DNA from: CAYWRO01 sp964460345
GTDB taxonomy: Bacteria; Planctomycetota; Phycisphaerae; Phycisphaerales; UBA1924
Assembly (NCBI GenBank): GCA_964460345.1
Contig: CAYWRO010000031.1
Span: 1-41,469 of the forward strand
Direction of reading: 5' to 3'
Length of the DNA stretch: 41,469 nt
A model generated the notes under the pieces. It saw only the letters and a list, made by a program, of their open reading frames with translations. It searched no databases and was not told the origin of the DNA. The translations under genes were made by a program, and so were the position numbers. This document shows positions 24,604-32,735 of this stretch, piece by piece; position 1 is the stretch's first letter; each line of letters starts with the position of its first letter.

Positions 24604-24623
24604 AAGAAATGAACATCCCAGGC

Positions 24624-24749
24624 GGGCACGCGCCCCTTTGGGGCGAGCACGCGGTCCTTCGGGGCGGGCACGCGCCCCTTTGGGGCGAGCACGCGGTCCT
24701 TCGGGGCGTGCACGCGCCACTTCGGGGCGAGCACGCGGTCCTTCGGGGC
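24624..24749. repeat. Six-unit 21-bp tandem array with alternating unit types
   Basis: Six consecutive 21-bp units alternate between two types: one with GCGCCCC-TTT-GGGGC and one with GCGGTCC-TTC-GGGGC, each headed by GNGCAC. Each holds a short palindrome or a CTTCGG-type tetraloop hairpin. Together they form three 42-bp dimers. The unit palindrome matches the ends of the nested element next door, from which it may have expanded. The stretch 24750-24909 has no recognisable feature. Confidence 0.85.
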
Positions 24750-24909
24750 GAAGTGGTCGCGGTCCGGTTCATCGGATCGTGATTGCGCGCGCCGCTGTCG
24801 CCGGTGCGTTGCTCGACGCCCATCGTGAGCTTTATGCGGGCGAGCGCGCAGCGTGGCCGGGCGCGCTTGCGCAGCGGAACGAACGTGTCGAGTCAGGCGA
24901 GAGGCAGCG

Positions 24910-25068
24910 TCAGGATCGTCGCCGCAACCAGCGGCGCACATCCTTCCAGCTTCTGAACTTGATTGTTGTGTCTCCGAACTCCAACGCCTTGATTCGCAGC
25001 GCGAGAATGGCAAAGACCATCTGCCATCCGGTCAGCCCTGCAAGCAGGGCGACTAGGTTCTCGACCAT
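24910..25068 (-). CDS. Possible small hydrophobic membrane protein
   Basis: A 52-residue frame starts MVENLVALLAGLTG, has one hydrophobic segment (about residues 4-25) and a strongly basic end (DVRRWLRRRS). GGAGCGAG lies 9-16 bases before the ATG. The hydrophobic-then-basic layout recalls small membrane toxins or holin-like peptides, but nothing confirms this. It is flanked by repeats, and its frame continues open upstream through the 21-bp array, so it could be part of a longer repeat-coded frame or be spurious. Confidence 0.35.
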   Translation of the reverse strand: MVENLVALLAGLTGWQMVFAILALRIKALEFGDTTIKFRSWKDVRRWLRRRS

Positions 25069-25237
25069 ATTTGTTTTCTCGCTCCGTCGATGGGGTTCAG
25101 ATGAACGCATCCTACGCCGGCGTGGACCGCTCGTCGATCGTGCCTCGATTCCGAAAGGCCGGGCGGGCTGGCCGATCGTGCAGATGCGTCGAACCGGCGA
25201 CGGGTTGTCACGACGGATCCATCCACCGCTCCCGTCG

Positions 25238-25510
25238 ATCGATCTGGCGCGGTGCGCAAGCAATTTTGCGTGACGGACCATCGATCCGGAGCCGTGCGCG
25301 ATCGATCCGGAGCCACAAACCATCGATCCGGAGCCGCGCGCGATCGGTCTTGAGGCACAAACCATCGATCTGGAGCCGCGCGTGATCGATCTGGAGCCAC
25401 AAACGATTGATCTGGAGCCGCGCGCGATCGGTCTGGAGTCACAAACCATCGATCTGGAGCCGCGCGCGATCGGTCTGGAGTCACAAACGATCGATCTGGA
25501 GCGACTCCAG
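25238..25510. repeat. Thirteen-unit 21-bp tandem array with alternating unit types
   Basis: Units of exactly 21 bp begin ATCGATC or ATCGGTC, continue TGGAGCC or CGGAGCC, and end alternately in GCGCGCG or ACAAAC. Ten are clear (25280-25489), two at the left end and one at the right are degenerate. On the minus strand one frame reads as heptads APDRSRA and APDRWFV and keeps DRS/DRW in nearly all units. The recurrent C/T and A/G differences are silent in that frame only. The stretch 25511-25813 beyond it has no gene that I can support. Confidence 0.85.
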
Positions 25511-25813
25511 ACCACGTCCGCATCGTGTTATCGCGGCATTGAGGGGCGGGAGAGCCCCCGGGTGTGGGGGGGTAACGTCACAAAATTGCGGCAGAGCGAC
25601 AGAATTTCGCGCGCAAACGCTTCAGAGTGCTTAAGCCGCACACGTGGACTCCCGACATAACAAACGGCGATTCCAACGACGGGCCGCCGCCACCTCCCGG
25701 CCCTGCCGAATCACCTCCTCATCGCTGCGGCGATGATGCGAGGTGAAGCGGTGGGGAGGGAGGGCCGGTTGATGCCGGCACCGGTTCCGTCCGCATTTCT
25801 TCAGGAGGGCGTC

Positions 25814-26485
25814 ATGACAACTGTCGTGCCGCAATCGCAAGAGGGGCTCGTGAACTGGTATGCCACTCACGAGCCGGTGTGGTCGACTCACTTTGCGTCG
25901 ATCGGCGTCAGTGAGGCTCAATGTTCGGCGCTCAAGGATCTTGTTGAGGCGGCGAAGTTGGCGCTCACGGCGCGTGAACTGGCGCAGGAGGAGGCCAGGT
26001 CGAAGACGGAGGCCGTGCACACGGCGCTGGCGGCGCTCAGCGGCTTTGGCGCGGCGATGATGTCGACGATCCGCGCGTACGCCGAGGCGACGGACGATCC
26101 TAACGTCTACCAGACCGCTCTCATCCCCGCGCCGAAACCGGACACGCCCGCGGGGCCGGCCACGATGCCGACGGACTTTGAGGCCGATCCGAATCCGGAC
26201 GGCACCATCACGCTCAAGTGGAAGGGCACCGTCGCGCAGGGGCAGTCCTTCGACATCGAGCGAAGCGTCGATGGCGGCGCGTGGGTCTTTGTGAAGAACA
26301 CGCGCAAGAAGAACTGGAAGGACACCGCCGTGCCGACGAATGTCTCCGGCATCACCTACCGAATCTACGGCACACGCAACGATGTCCGCAGCGACAAGTC
26401 CGCCACCGCGCAGGTCCTCTTCGGGACGCTGCCGCCCGAACTCCAGGCGGCGTTCAGGAGCGGGCCGGAGTCGCTGGCGGCCTGA
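25814..26485 (+). CDS. Protein with C-terminal fibronectin type III-like domain
   Basis: The 223-residue protein starts at ATG 25814, preceded by AGGAGG. The N-terminal half (about 1-100) is alpha-helical and Ala/Glu-rich with no signal peptide. After a Pro-rich linker (about 105-125), the C-terminal part contains ITLKWKG, FDIERSVDGGAW and ITYRIYG, the strand pattern of a fibronectin type III-like domain. No catalytic motif was seen. It is a single transcription unit closed by a terminator. Role unknown; an adhesive or binding function would be inference. Confidence 0.65.
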   Translation: MTTVVPQSQEGLVNWYATHEPVWSTHFASIGVSEAQCSALKDLVEAAKLALTARELAQEEARSKTEAVHTALAALSGFGAAMMSTIRAYAEATDDPNVYQTALIPAPKPDTPAGPATMPTDFEADPNPDGTITLKWKGTVAQGQSFDIERSVDGGAWVFVKNTRKKNWKDTAVPTNVSGITYRIYGTRNDVRSDKSATAQVLFGTLPPELQAAFRSGPESLAA

Positions 26486-26534
26486 GGGATATAACGCGAA
26501 GAGGACGAAGGTCCGAAGGACTCGAAGAAGAAGC

Positions 26535-26562
26535 AGGGGGCCCCGTGTTGGGGCCCTCTTTT
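26535..26562 (+). terminator. Rho-independent terminator inside a larger inverted repeat
   Basis: A 10-bp stem (26535-26544 with 26550-26559, one G-T pair) closes a GTGTT loop and runs into TTTT. A longer imperfect inverted repeat surrounds it: AACGCGAAG at 26493-26501 is the exact complement of 26602-26610. No gene is visible in 26486-26701. Confidence 0.85.
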
Positions 26563-26701
26563 CATTTGTCTGTTCTTCGCGCTCCTCGCGTCCTTCGAAA
26601 GCTTCGCGTTTCATCGGCCGGGCAGGCGGGAGGCGGCAGGCAGAGACGCGAACCCTCTGCGCCTCTGCGGTCGATCCCTTCCGCGGATCGGCAAGGTGAG
26701 C

Positions 26702-27859
26702 TCAGTCGGCCCCCGGCATCCCCGCGGCGGTGAAGCGGCCGTTCTTATGGAAGACTTCGCCATCCGCCGCAATCGTCCCGCCGGGCGAGCCGGTGGCAGG
26801 ATCGTGCCGCAGGTCGCAGACCATGTCCCAGTGCAGCGCGGACTGGTTGTCGTTGCCGCTCTCGGGGTACCCCGCGCCGACGGCGGCGTGGAAGGTGCCG
26901 CCGACTTTTTCGTCGAAGAGCGTGTTGCGCGTGCAGGTCTGGATCTGGTAGTTCGTGCCGATGGCGATCTCGCCGAGCGTGCGCGCGCCGGCGTCCATGT
27001 CGAGCATCTCGATGAGGAAGGCCTCGTTGGTCTTCGCGCTGGCGTCGACGACGCGGCCGCCCTTGAAGGCGAGGCGCACGCCGGTGACCTCGCGGCCGTT
27101 GTGGACGGCGGGGAAGGAATAGTTGACGTGCCCCTCGACGCCCTTGGGGCCGGCGAAGACCTCGCCGTCGGGGAAGTTTTCCGTGCCCGCGCAGTTGATC
27201 CACGTCGAGCCGTCGACGCTGACGCGCAGGTCCGTGCCGTCGTGGCCGTCGTGTGGCTCGACCTTGAAGTGAACCTCCTTCTTGCCCTGCAGGAAGGATC
27301 GCGCGCGCTCCTGCTTCTCGTGGATCTGCTGCCACGCGGCGACGGGGTCGGGCAGGTGGAGCAATCCCGCCTCGAAGACGAAGCGCTCGTACTGTCGCAG
27401 GGACATGCCCGCGTCCTGGGCGCTCGCCTCGGTGGGAAAGAGCGTGCCGCACCAGCGCAGGTCGCCCGCGGCGGTGCGCTTCATGAAGAGGTCCATGAGC
27501 TGGCGGCGCGCGCCCTTGGCCATGGCGGTGCGCTTCGGGTCCACCGTGCTGAGCGAGCGCGTGTTCCTCTCGGCCCAGAGGGCGAGATAGACGTCCATGC
27601 GCTCGTAACGCTGCAGCTCGAGGGGAGAGATGAACGTGAGCTGCTTCTCATCGGCGACGTCGAAGAAGATGTCGGTGAGCGACTCGCTCGAGGCGCTCCA
27701 GAAGGGGTGCGCCCCGGCCCTCAGGACGGCCTCGTAGCACGCTTCGACAAGCGGAAGGGCGGCGACGTCGCCGTTGATGCAGACGAGATCGCCCGGCTTG
27801 ACCCTGGTGGAATAACGAACGAGAACATCGGCGAGCCTGTCAAGGTTTGGATCACGCAT
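26702..27859 (-). CDS. M29-family metalloaminopeptidase
   Basis: The 385-residue protein matches the M29 aminopeptidases (AmpS, aminopeptidase T), dimetal cytoplasmic exopeptidases. Hallmarks are TENFPDGEVF (about 230-239), GRVVDASAKTNEAFL (about 276-290), GEIAIGTNYQI and, near the C-terminus, GYPESGNDNQSALHWDMV, which carry metal- and substrate-binding residues. Length (about 370-410) is typical. The start has AGGA upstream. It follows lipB after 69 bp on the same strand; a 9-bp simple repeat occupies the gap. Confidence 0.93.
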   Translation of the reverse strand: MRDPNLDRLADVLVRYSTRVKPGDLVCINGDVAALPLVEACYEAVLRAGAHPFWSASSESLTDIFFDVADEKQLTFISPLELQRYERMDVYLALWAERNTRSLSTVDPKRTAMAKGARRQLMDLFMKRTAAGDLRWCGTLFPTEASAQDAGMSLRQYERFVFEAGLLHLPDPVAAWQQIHEKQERARSFLQGKKEVHFKVEPHDGHDGTDLRVSVDGSTWINCAGTENFPDGEVFAGPKGVEGHVNYSFPAVHNGREVTGVRLAFKGGRVVDASAKTNEAFLIEMLDMDAGARTLGEIAIGTNYQIQTCTRNTLFDEKVGGTFHAAVGAGYPESGNDNQSALHWDMVCDLRHDPATGSPGGTIAADGEVFHKNGRFTAAGMPGAD

Positions 27860-27868
27860 AAGGGTCCT

Positions 27869-27909
27869 GGGGATGAAGAGGTGAACAGGGGAGCAGGTGA
27901 ACAGGTGAT
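27869..27909. repeat. 9-bp simple repeat (AGGTGA family)
   Basis: Variants of AGAGGTGA, ACAGGGGA, GCAGGTGA and ACAGGTGA follow GGGGATGA. The same family, also next to GGGGATGA, occurs in the opposite orientation at 40422-40461. Confidence 0.7.
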
Positions 27910-27928
27910 GGTTTTCGCGCGGCGTGTG

Positions 27929-28717
27929 TCAGCATCGGGCCGCGGGAGGATGCAGCAGATGCCGCGTGAACTGGTGGGAGAACTGGTCGCGAACGGCGTC
28001 CATGGAAGGGCAGGCCTCCCCGAGCAGCGCGGCCATGCTCGTGACGGGACGGCCGGCGAGCCCGCACGGGACGATGAGTTGGAAGTGTTGCAGGTCCGTC
28101 GTGACGTTCAGGGCGAGCCCGTGCATGCTGATCCAGCGCTTGACGCGCACGCCCATGGCGCAGATCTTCGCCGGGGGAGGGACGGGGAGGTCGGGCGGGC
28201 CTTCCTCGCCCGCACTGGTGGGCGACGGAGTACCGTCGCGACCAGTGGCGCCCTCTGAGGGAACCCAGACGCCTGTGGCGCTGCAGTCGCGCTCCGCCTG
28301 GATGTCGAAGTCGGCGAGCGTGTCGATGACCACCTGTTCGAGCAGGCGCATGTACTGGTGCAGGCGGAGGCCGAGGAAGTTCAGGTCGAGGATCGGGTAG
28401 ACGACCTGCTGCCCGGGGCCGTGGTAGGTGATGTCGCCGCCGCGGTCGGTCTCGGCGACGGTGACCCCGCTGCGGGCGAGCATCTCCGGCGTGGCGATGA
28501 GGTGCTGCCGGGCGGTCGGGCGGCGGCTGACGGTGATGACGGGCGGATCGTGCTCGACGAAGAGGATGCGCCCGGCCTCGGGACGCCCCGCCTCGCGGGC
28601 GGCGAGGACTTCCTCGACGTGGGCGAGCTGGGCCTCGTACGCCTCGGCGTAGGGCAGGCGGCCGAGGTCGAGGAACTGCAGGCCGGTGAGCGCGGTCTGG
28701 GCGGCGGTGGGGGGCAC
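27929..28717 (-). CDS. lipB: Lipoyl(octanoyl) transferase LipB
   Basis: The 262-residue protein transfers octanoyl from ACP to lipoyl domains. Hallmarks are RGGDITYHGPGQ (92-103), the lysine K184 in AKICAMGV, and the catalytic Cys in VPCGL (C218). Start is GTG 28717; there is no ribosome binding site, and TACCAT (28723-28728) lies five bases before it, so the mRNA may be leaderless. A Gly/Pro/Ser-rich insertion of about 30 residues (153-182) separates the conserved GVWV and AKIC elements, which are adjacent in most LipB. It is divergent from lpxA, and the M29 peptidase follows. Confidence 0.94.
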   Translation of the reverse strand: MPPTAAQTALTGLQFLDLGRLPYAEAYEAQLAHVEEVLAAREAGRPEAGRILFVEHDPPVITVSRRPTARQHLIATPEMLARSGVTVAETDRGGDITYHGPGQQVVYPILDLNFLGLRLHQYMRLLEQVVIDTLADFDIQAERDCSATGVWVPSEGATGRDGTPSPTSAGEEGPPDLPVPPPAKICAMGVRVKRWISMHGLALNVTTDLQHFQLIVPCGLAGRPVTSMAALLGEACPSMDAVRDQFSHQFTRHLLHPPAARC

Positions 28718-28722
28718 AAAGG

Positions 28723-28728
28723 ATGGTA
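28723..28728 (-). promoter_or_regulatory. -10 element for lipB (leaderless)
   Basis: TACCAT on the minus strand ends six bases before the GTG start at 28717. Confidence 0.35.
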
Positions 28729-28802
28729 CGGCACGTGTCCGGCGGCGGTCCGCGCGGGCCGGGGCGTGCGCGGCGGGGGGCGAAGGGAAGGCCGCAACTT
28801 CC

Positions 28803-28808
28803 TACGAT
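28803..28808 (+). promoter_or_regulatory. -10 element for lpxA (leaderless)
   Basis: TACGAT ends nine bases before the ATG at 28817. No ribosome binding site lies between. With the lipB element it forms a compact divergent promoter region of 99 bp. Confidence 0.35.
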
Positions 28809-28816
28809 CCGGCCCT

Positions 28817-29662
28817 ATGGCGATTGTCGATCCCTCATCGATCGTGTCCACCGAGGCCGAGCTGGCCGGCGACGTCCAGATCGGCCCCCGCTGCGTCATC
28901 ACCGGTCGCGTGCGGCTCGAGGCGGGCGTGCGGCTGCTCGGGAGCAACTACATCAACGGCACGGGCGGCGGCGTGACGATCGGCGCGGGGACGATCGTGT
29001 ATCCGTTCGCGTGCATCGGCTTCGAGCCGCAGGACCGCAAGTTCGCCCCGGGGGCGGTCACGGCCGGGGTGGAGATCGGCCGCGAGGGAATCCTGCGCGA
29101 GCACGTGACGGTGCACGCCTCCACGCACGCGGAGATCCCGACCAGGATCGGCGACCGCGTCTTCATGATGGTCGGCACGCACGTCGGCCATGACGCCCAG
29201 GTGGGCGATCGCGTGACGATGGTGAATGGCTCCGGCATCGCCGGGCACTGCGAGATCGAAGACGATGTGACGTTCGGCGGCAACGCGGTCGTGCACCAGT
29301 TCTGCCGGATCGGGCGGCTTGTCATGTTCTCCGGCGACTGCGCGGTCTCGCTCGACGTCCCGCCCTTCTGCATGGTCAACGAGCGGCAGCGGATCGGCGG
29401 CATCAACCTGGTGGGGCTGCGGCGCGCGGGGTTCGATCGCGACCACATCACGCAGATCCGCCGCGCCTACCGGGAGCTGCTGCACGAGCCGATGCCGCGC
29501 AAGCAGATCGTGGAAGAACTCGAGCGCCGCGGCCGCGAATGCCCGCCACTGGCGGAGATGGCCCGCTTCATCGCGGCGAGCAAGCGCGGGATCACGCCCG
29601 GGATGGGGCGCGGGCTGCGCGGCGCGGAGCGCAAGGCGGACGATGAGGCAGATGGACTTTGA
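28817..29662 (+). CDS. lpxA: Acyl-[ACP]-UDP-N-acetylglucosamine O-acyltransferase LpxA
   Basis: The 281-residue protein catalyses the first step of lipid A synthesis, 3-O-acylation of UDP-GlcNAc. The N-terminal two-thirds is a left-handed beta-helix of hexapeptide repeats (for example VQIGPR, VTIGAG), with the active-site His most likely in GTHVGHDAQVG (about 115-125). The C-terminal third is alpha-helical. Typical length is about 260. A lone lpxA away from lpxD/fabZ, as here, is unusual in proteobacteria but not surprising in planctomycetes. It starts an apparent operon with the oxidoreductase 15 bp downstream. Confidence 0.94.
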   Translation: MAIVDPSSIVSTEAELAGDVQIGPRCVITGRVRLEAGVRLLGSNYINGTGGGVTIGAGTIVYPFACIGFEPQDRKFAPGAVTAGVEIGREGILREHVTVHASTHAEIPTRIGDRVFMMVGTHVGHDAQVGDRVTMVNGSGIAGHCEIEDDVTFGGNAVVHQFCRIGRLVMFSGDCAVSLDVPPFCMVNERQRIGGINLVGLRRAGFDRDHITQIRRAYRELLHEPMPRKQIVEELERRGRECPPLAEMARFIAASKRGITPGMGRGLRGAERKADDEADGL

Positions 29663-29677
29663 ATCGCGGGAGGCAGC

Positions 29678-30835
29678 ATGGCGCAGCGCACACTCAGGAT
29701 GGGCATGGTCGGCGGCGGGCGGGATGCCTTCATCGGCATGGTGCACCGCACCGCGGCGTGCCTGGATGGACAGGCCGTCTTCACCGCCGGCGCGCTCTCC
29801 TCAACGCCCGACAAGGCGCTCGCCTCCGGACGCGACCTCGGCCTTGACGATCGCCGCAACTACCCGACGTGGGAGAAGATGCTCGAGGGCGAGTCGGCGC
29901 TGCCGCCCGAGGAGCGGATCGACTTCGTCAGCATCGTCACGCCGAACCACCTGCACTTTCCGGTCGCCCGGGCGTTCGCCGAGGCCGGGTTCAACGTCGT
30001 CTGCGACAAGCCGCTCGTGCACACGGTCGAGCAGGCGGAAGAACTCGCCGCCGTCGTTCGCAAGTCGGGCGTCGTCTTCGCCGTCACGTACAACTACTCC
30101 GGCTATCCGATGGTCAAACAGGCCCGCCACATGGTGGCGGCCGGCCAACTCGGCGATATTCGCAAGGTGATCGTCGAGTACAACCAGGGATGGCTCGCCA
30201 CGAAACTTGAAGAGACGGGCCTCAAGCAGGCGGACTGGCGCACCGACCCCGCGCGGGCCGGCGCCGGCGGCGCGATCGGCGACATCGGCTCCCACGCCGA
30301 GCAGCTTGTCTCCTACGTCACCGGTCTGACGCTCGAATCGATCTGCGCCGACCTGACGACGTTCGTCCCTGGCCGCGCGCTCGACGACGACGCCAACCTG
30401 CTCCTGCGCTTCACCGGCCCCGGCGGCAGCGTCGCCAAGGGCATCCTCACCGCCTCGCAGGTGTGCGTTGGGCGCGAGAATGACCTTCGCCTTCGCGTCT
30501 GGGGCACGAAGGGCGGGCTCGAGTGGCGACAGGAGGATCCGAACCACCTCGTCTTCTCCCCGCTGGGCGGACCCGACCAGGTCTTCCGCCGCGGCAACGA
30601 CTACCTCTGCGAGGGGGCAAAGCGAGCCTCGCGCATCCCCTCGGGCCATCCGGAGGCCTTCTTCGAGGCCTTCGCCAACGTCTACCGGCGGGCCTTTGAC
30701 GCCATGCGCGCCGATGGAGCGCGCGACGGGGCGAGCTTTGACTATCCTGACGTGACGGACGGCGCCCGGGGCGTTCGCTTCATTCACCGGACGGTGGAGA
30801 GCAGCCGCAGCGAACGGAAGTGGACCGCCTTCTAA
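29678..30835 (+). CDS. Gfo/Idh/MocA-family sugar oxidoreductase
   Basis: The 385-residue NAD(P)-dependent dehydrogenase has an N-terminal Rossmann fold with GMVGGGRDAFIG (9-20), TPNHLH (88-93) and the family lysine K111 in CDKPL. The C-terminal part is the alpha/beta substrate domain, with GGAIGDIGSHA containing the probable catalytic His. GGGAGG precedes the ATG. Downstream of lpxA by 15 bp, so it may modify a lipid A-related or other UDP-sugar, but the family is too broad to say. Confidence 0.92.
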   Translation: MAQRTLRMGMVGGGRDAFIGMVHRTAACLDGQAVFTAGALSSTPDKALASGRDLGLDDRRNYPTWEKMLEGESALPPEERIDFVSIVTPNHLHFPVARAFAEAGFNVVCDKPLVHTVEQAEELAAVVRKSGVVFAVTYNYSGYPMVKQARHMVAAGQLGDIRKVIVEYNQGWLATKLEETGLKQADWRTDPARAGAGGAIGDIGSHAEQLVSYVTGLTLESICADLTTFVPGRALDDDANLLLRFTGPGGSVAKGILTASQVCVGRENDLRLRVWGTKGGLEWRQEDPNHLVFSPLGGPDQVFRRGNDYLCEGAKRASRIPSGHPEAFFEAFANVYRRAFDAMRADGARDGASFDYPDVTDGARGVRFIHRTVESSRSERKWTAF

Positions 30836-30865
30836 AGTGGAGGGCCGCCGCGGCGGCAGGCGAAG

Positions 30866-31234
30866 ATGAACATGAAGATCCTTATCCGGGTTGTCGTTCT
30901 CCTCATCGCGGGCGGCGCGATCGTCGCGGGGGCGGTGCTGTACAAGGCCGGCCAGAAGTCGGACCTCGGCGACCAGATGCGGGTCGAGGCGGAGGCTGCC
31001 GTGCTGGAGGCGGTCGACCCGGCGGCGCGCGAGTACGTCAGCGGCCTCGTCGCCTGGGCGCACCCGGAGGCATACAACGCGGCGTTCACGCCGGAAGGCC
31101 TCACCGGCGGCACCGCCGACCAGAGGACCTATCAGGCACGCCTGCTGGACCTGATTATTCAGCGGGCCCAGCAGGATGGACAGGATTCCATCGCCGCCGC
31201 CCTCGCCGACTGGCGGGCCGCCGCGGGCGTGTAG
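30866..31234 (+). CDS. Small protein with N-terminal membrane anchor, unknown
   Basis: The 122-residue protein has one hydrophobic segment (about residues 6-25, ILIRVVVLLIAGGAIVAGAV) then a soluble, Ala/Glu-rich helical part. It lies 30 bp after the oxidoreductase on the same strand and probably belongs to its operon. AGGCGAAG is a weak ribosome binding site; a second ATG sits two codons on. No motif is recognised. Confidence 0.6.
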   Translation: MNMKILIRVVVLLIAGGAIVAGAVLYKAGQKSDLGDQMRVEAEAAVLEAVDPAAREYVSGLVAWAHPEAYNAAFTPEGLTGGTADQRTYQARLLDLIIQRAQQDGQDSIAAALADWRAAAGV

Positions 31235-31415
31235 CACGCCGGCCGCATCCCCGTTTGCGATTCAATCCCCACTGGCGCTCACCTCGGGACGTGTCAGACT
31301 TGGGCTGAGAGCAGTTCGCGCACGCTGCGCAACCGCGCGGCGGATTTGACGATGTGCGCGCACAGTCCGCTGCCCCTCTCGTGACGCCCCGCGGGCGGTA
31401 GAGGTGAGATTGACG

Positions 31416-32735
31416 ATGACTTCCAAGCGCATCCGGGTGGCCATCATCGGCGTGGGGAACTGCGCATCGTCGTTGGTCCAGGGCGTCGAGTTCTACCGCG
31501 ACGCCCAGGGCGAGGCGTTCATCCCGGGCCTGATGCATCCGGTGCTCGGCGGCTACGCGGTGGGCGACATCGAGTTTTCCGCCGCCTTCGACGTCAACAC
31601 GACAAAGGTCGGCCTCGATCTCGCCGAGGCGGTCTTCGCTGAACCGAACAACACGTTCCGGTTTGCAGATGTACCCGCAACCGGCGTGACGGTCCAGCGC
31701 GGCCCGACGCTCGACGGTCTGGGAACGTACCTCCGCGAGGTCATCAGCGAGTCGCCGCAACCGCAGGCGGACGTCGCCGGCATTCTGCGGGAGACGCAGA
31801 CCGATGTGCTCGTGTCGTTTCTCCCCGTTGGTTCCGAGCGTGCGACGGAGTGGTACGCCGAGCAGGCGCTCGAGGCCGGGTGCGCCTTCGTCAACTGCAT
31901 CCCCGTCTTCATTGCCTCGCGCACCGCCTGGCGTCGCCGCTTTGAGGAGCGGAATCTACCGCTCGTCGGCGACGATGTGAAATCCCAACTCGGGGCGACG
32001 ATCGCCCACCGCATGCTGGTGAACCTGTTCCGCCAACGCGGCGTGCGCGTCGACCGCACCTATCAACTCAACTTCGGCGGCAACACGGACTTCCTCAACA
32101 TGCTTGCCCGCGATCGCCTTGCCAGCAAGAAGATCTCCAAGACGAACGCCGTTACGAGCCAACTCGGCCACGCCCTCGCGGAGAAGGACATTCACGTCGG
32201 GCCGAGCGATTACGTCCCCTGGCTTGGAGACCGCAAGTTCTGCCACATCCGAATCGAGGGGACGACCTTTGGAAACATGCCCCTGAGCTGCGAGGTCAAG
32301 CTCGAGGTCTGGGATTCCCCCAACTCCGCCGGCGTGGTGATCGACGCTATTCGGTGCGCGAAGCTCGCCCTCGACCGCGGCGTTGGCGGCGTGCTCACCG
32401 GCCCCGCGGCATGCTTTATGAAGTCGCCCCCGCAGCAGTTCACCGACCACGAAGCGTTCGCGCTGACCGACGCGTTCATCCGCGAGCACGCTCCGGTGAG
32501 TGCCGGTCCGGTGAACGGCGTTCCGGCCCGCTCCGTGGCGGCAACGAATGGCAATGGTGCGCCGCATGCCGACCATTCCTCCCCGCCCGGTCAGACGGCC
32601 GCGGCGGCCGTGCGGGAGGGAAACGGCGACGGTCGTGCGACGCCGTCAAACCTGCGACCGGGCGAAGACCGGCCCGCCGCCTGTGATGACGACCGACTCT
32701 CCGCACCTTCAACCCGCACGGGCTCGGCGTCATGA
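31416..32735 (+). CDS. Inositol-3-phosphate synthase
   Basis: The 439-residue enzyme converts glucose-6-phosphate to inositol-3-phosphate with NAD. The N-terminal Rossmann motif is VAIIGVGNCASSLVQG (about 8-23). NFGGNTDFLNM (about residue 220) and EVKLEVWDSPNSAGVVIDAIR carry the family signature. The catalytic core resembles the short prokaryotic type (about 360 residues); the last 80 residues are low-complexity Ala/Gly/Pro/Asn, unusual for this family and likely disordered. I chose ATG 31416 because GAGGTGAG lies seven bases before it; alternative GTG at 31404. It heads a tight six-gene operon and overlaps the next gene by four bases. The 180 bp upstream (31235-31415) show no clear promoter. 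Confidence 0.94.
   Translation: MTSKRIRVAIIGVGNCASSLVQGVEFYRDAQGEAFIPGLMHPVLGGYAVGDIEFSAAFDVNTTKVGLDLAEAVFAEPNNTFRFADVPATGVTVQRGPTLDGLGTYLREVISESPQPQADVAGILRETQTDVLVSFLPVGSERATEWYAEQALEAGCAFVNCIPVFIASRTAWRRRFEERNLPLVGDDVKSQLGATIAHRMLVNLFRQRGVRVDRTYQLNFGGNTDFLNMLARDRLASKKISKTNAVTSQLGHALAEKDIHVGPSDYVPWLGDRKFCHIRIEGTTFGNMPLSCEVKLEVWDSPNSAGVVIDAIRCAKLALDRGVGGVLTGPAACFMKSPPQQFTDHEAFALTDAFIREHAPVSAGPVNGVPARSVAATNGNGAPHADHSSPPGQTAAAAVREGNGDGRATPSNLRPGEDRPAACDDDRLSAPSTRTGSAS

Noticed and set aside
24108..25013. 301-residue minus-strand frame across the repeat island
   Set aside because: It is made of translated repeats (heptad units and hairpin arms), starts at a poor TTG codon, and other frames over the same DNA are open too.
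25238..25510. CRISPR array or plasmid iterons
   Set aside because: There are no unique spacers, no cas genes and no replication initiator gene. Units are contiguous, so tandem repeat is the simpler reading.
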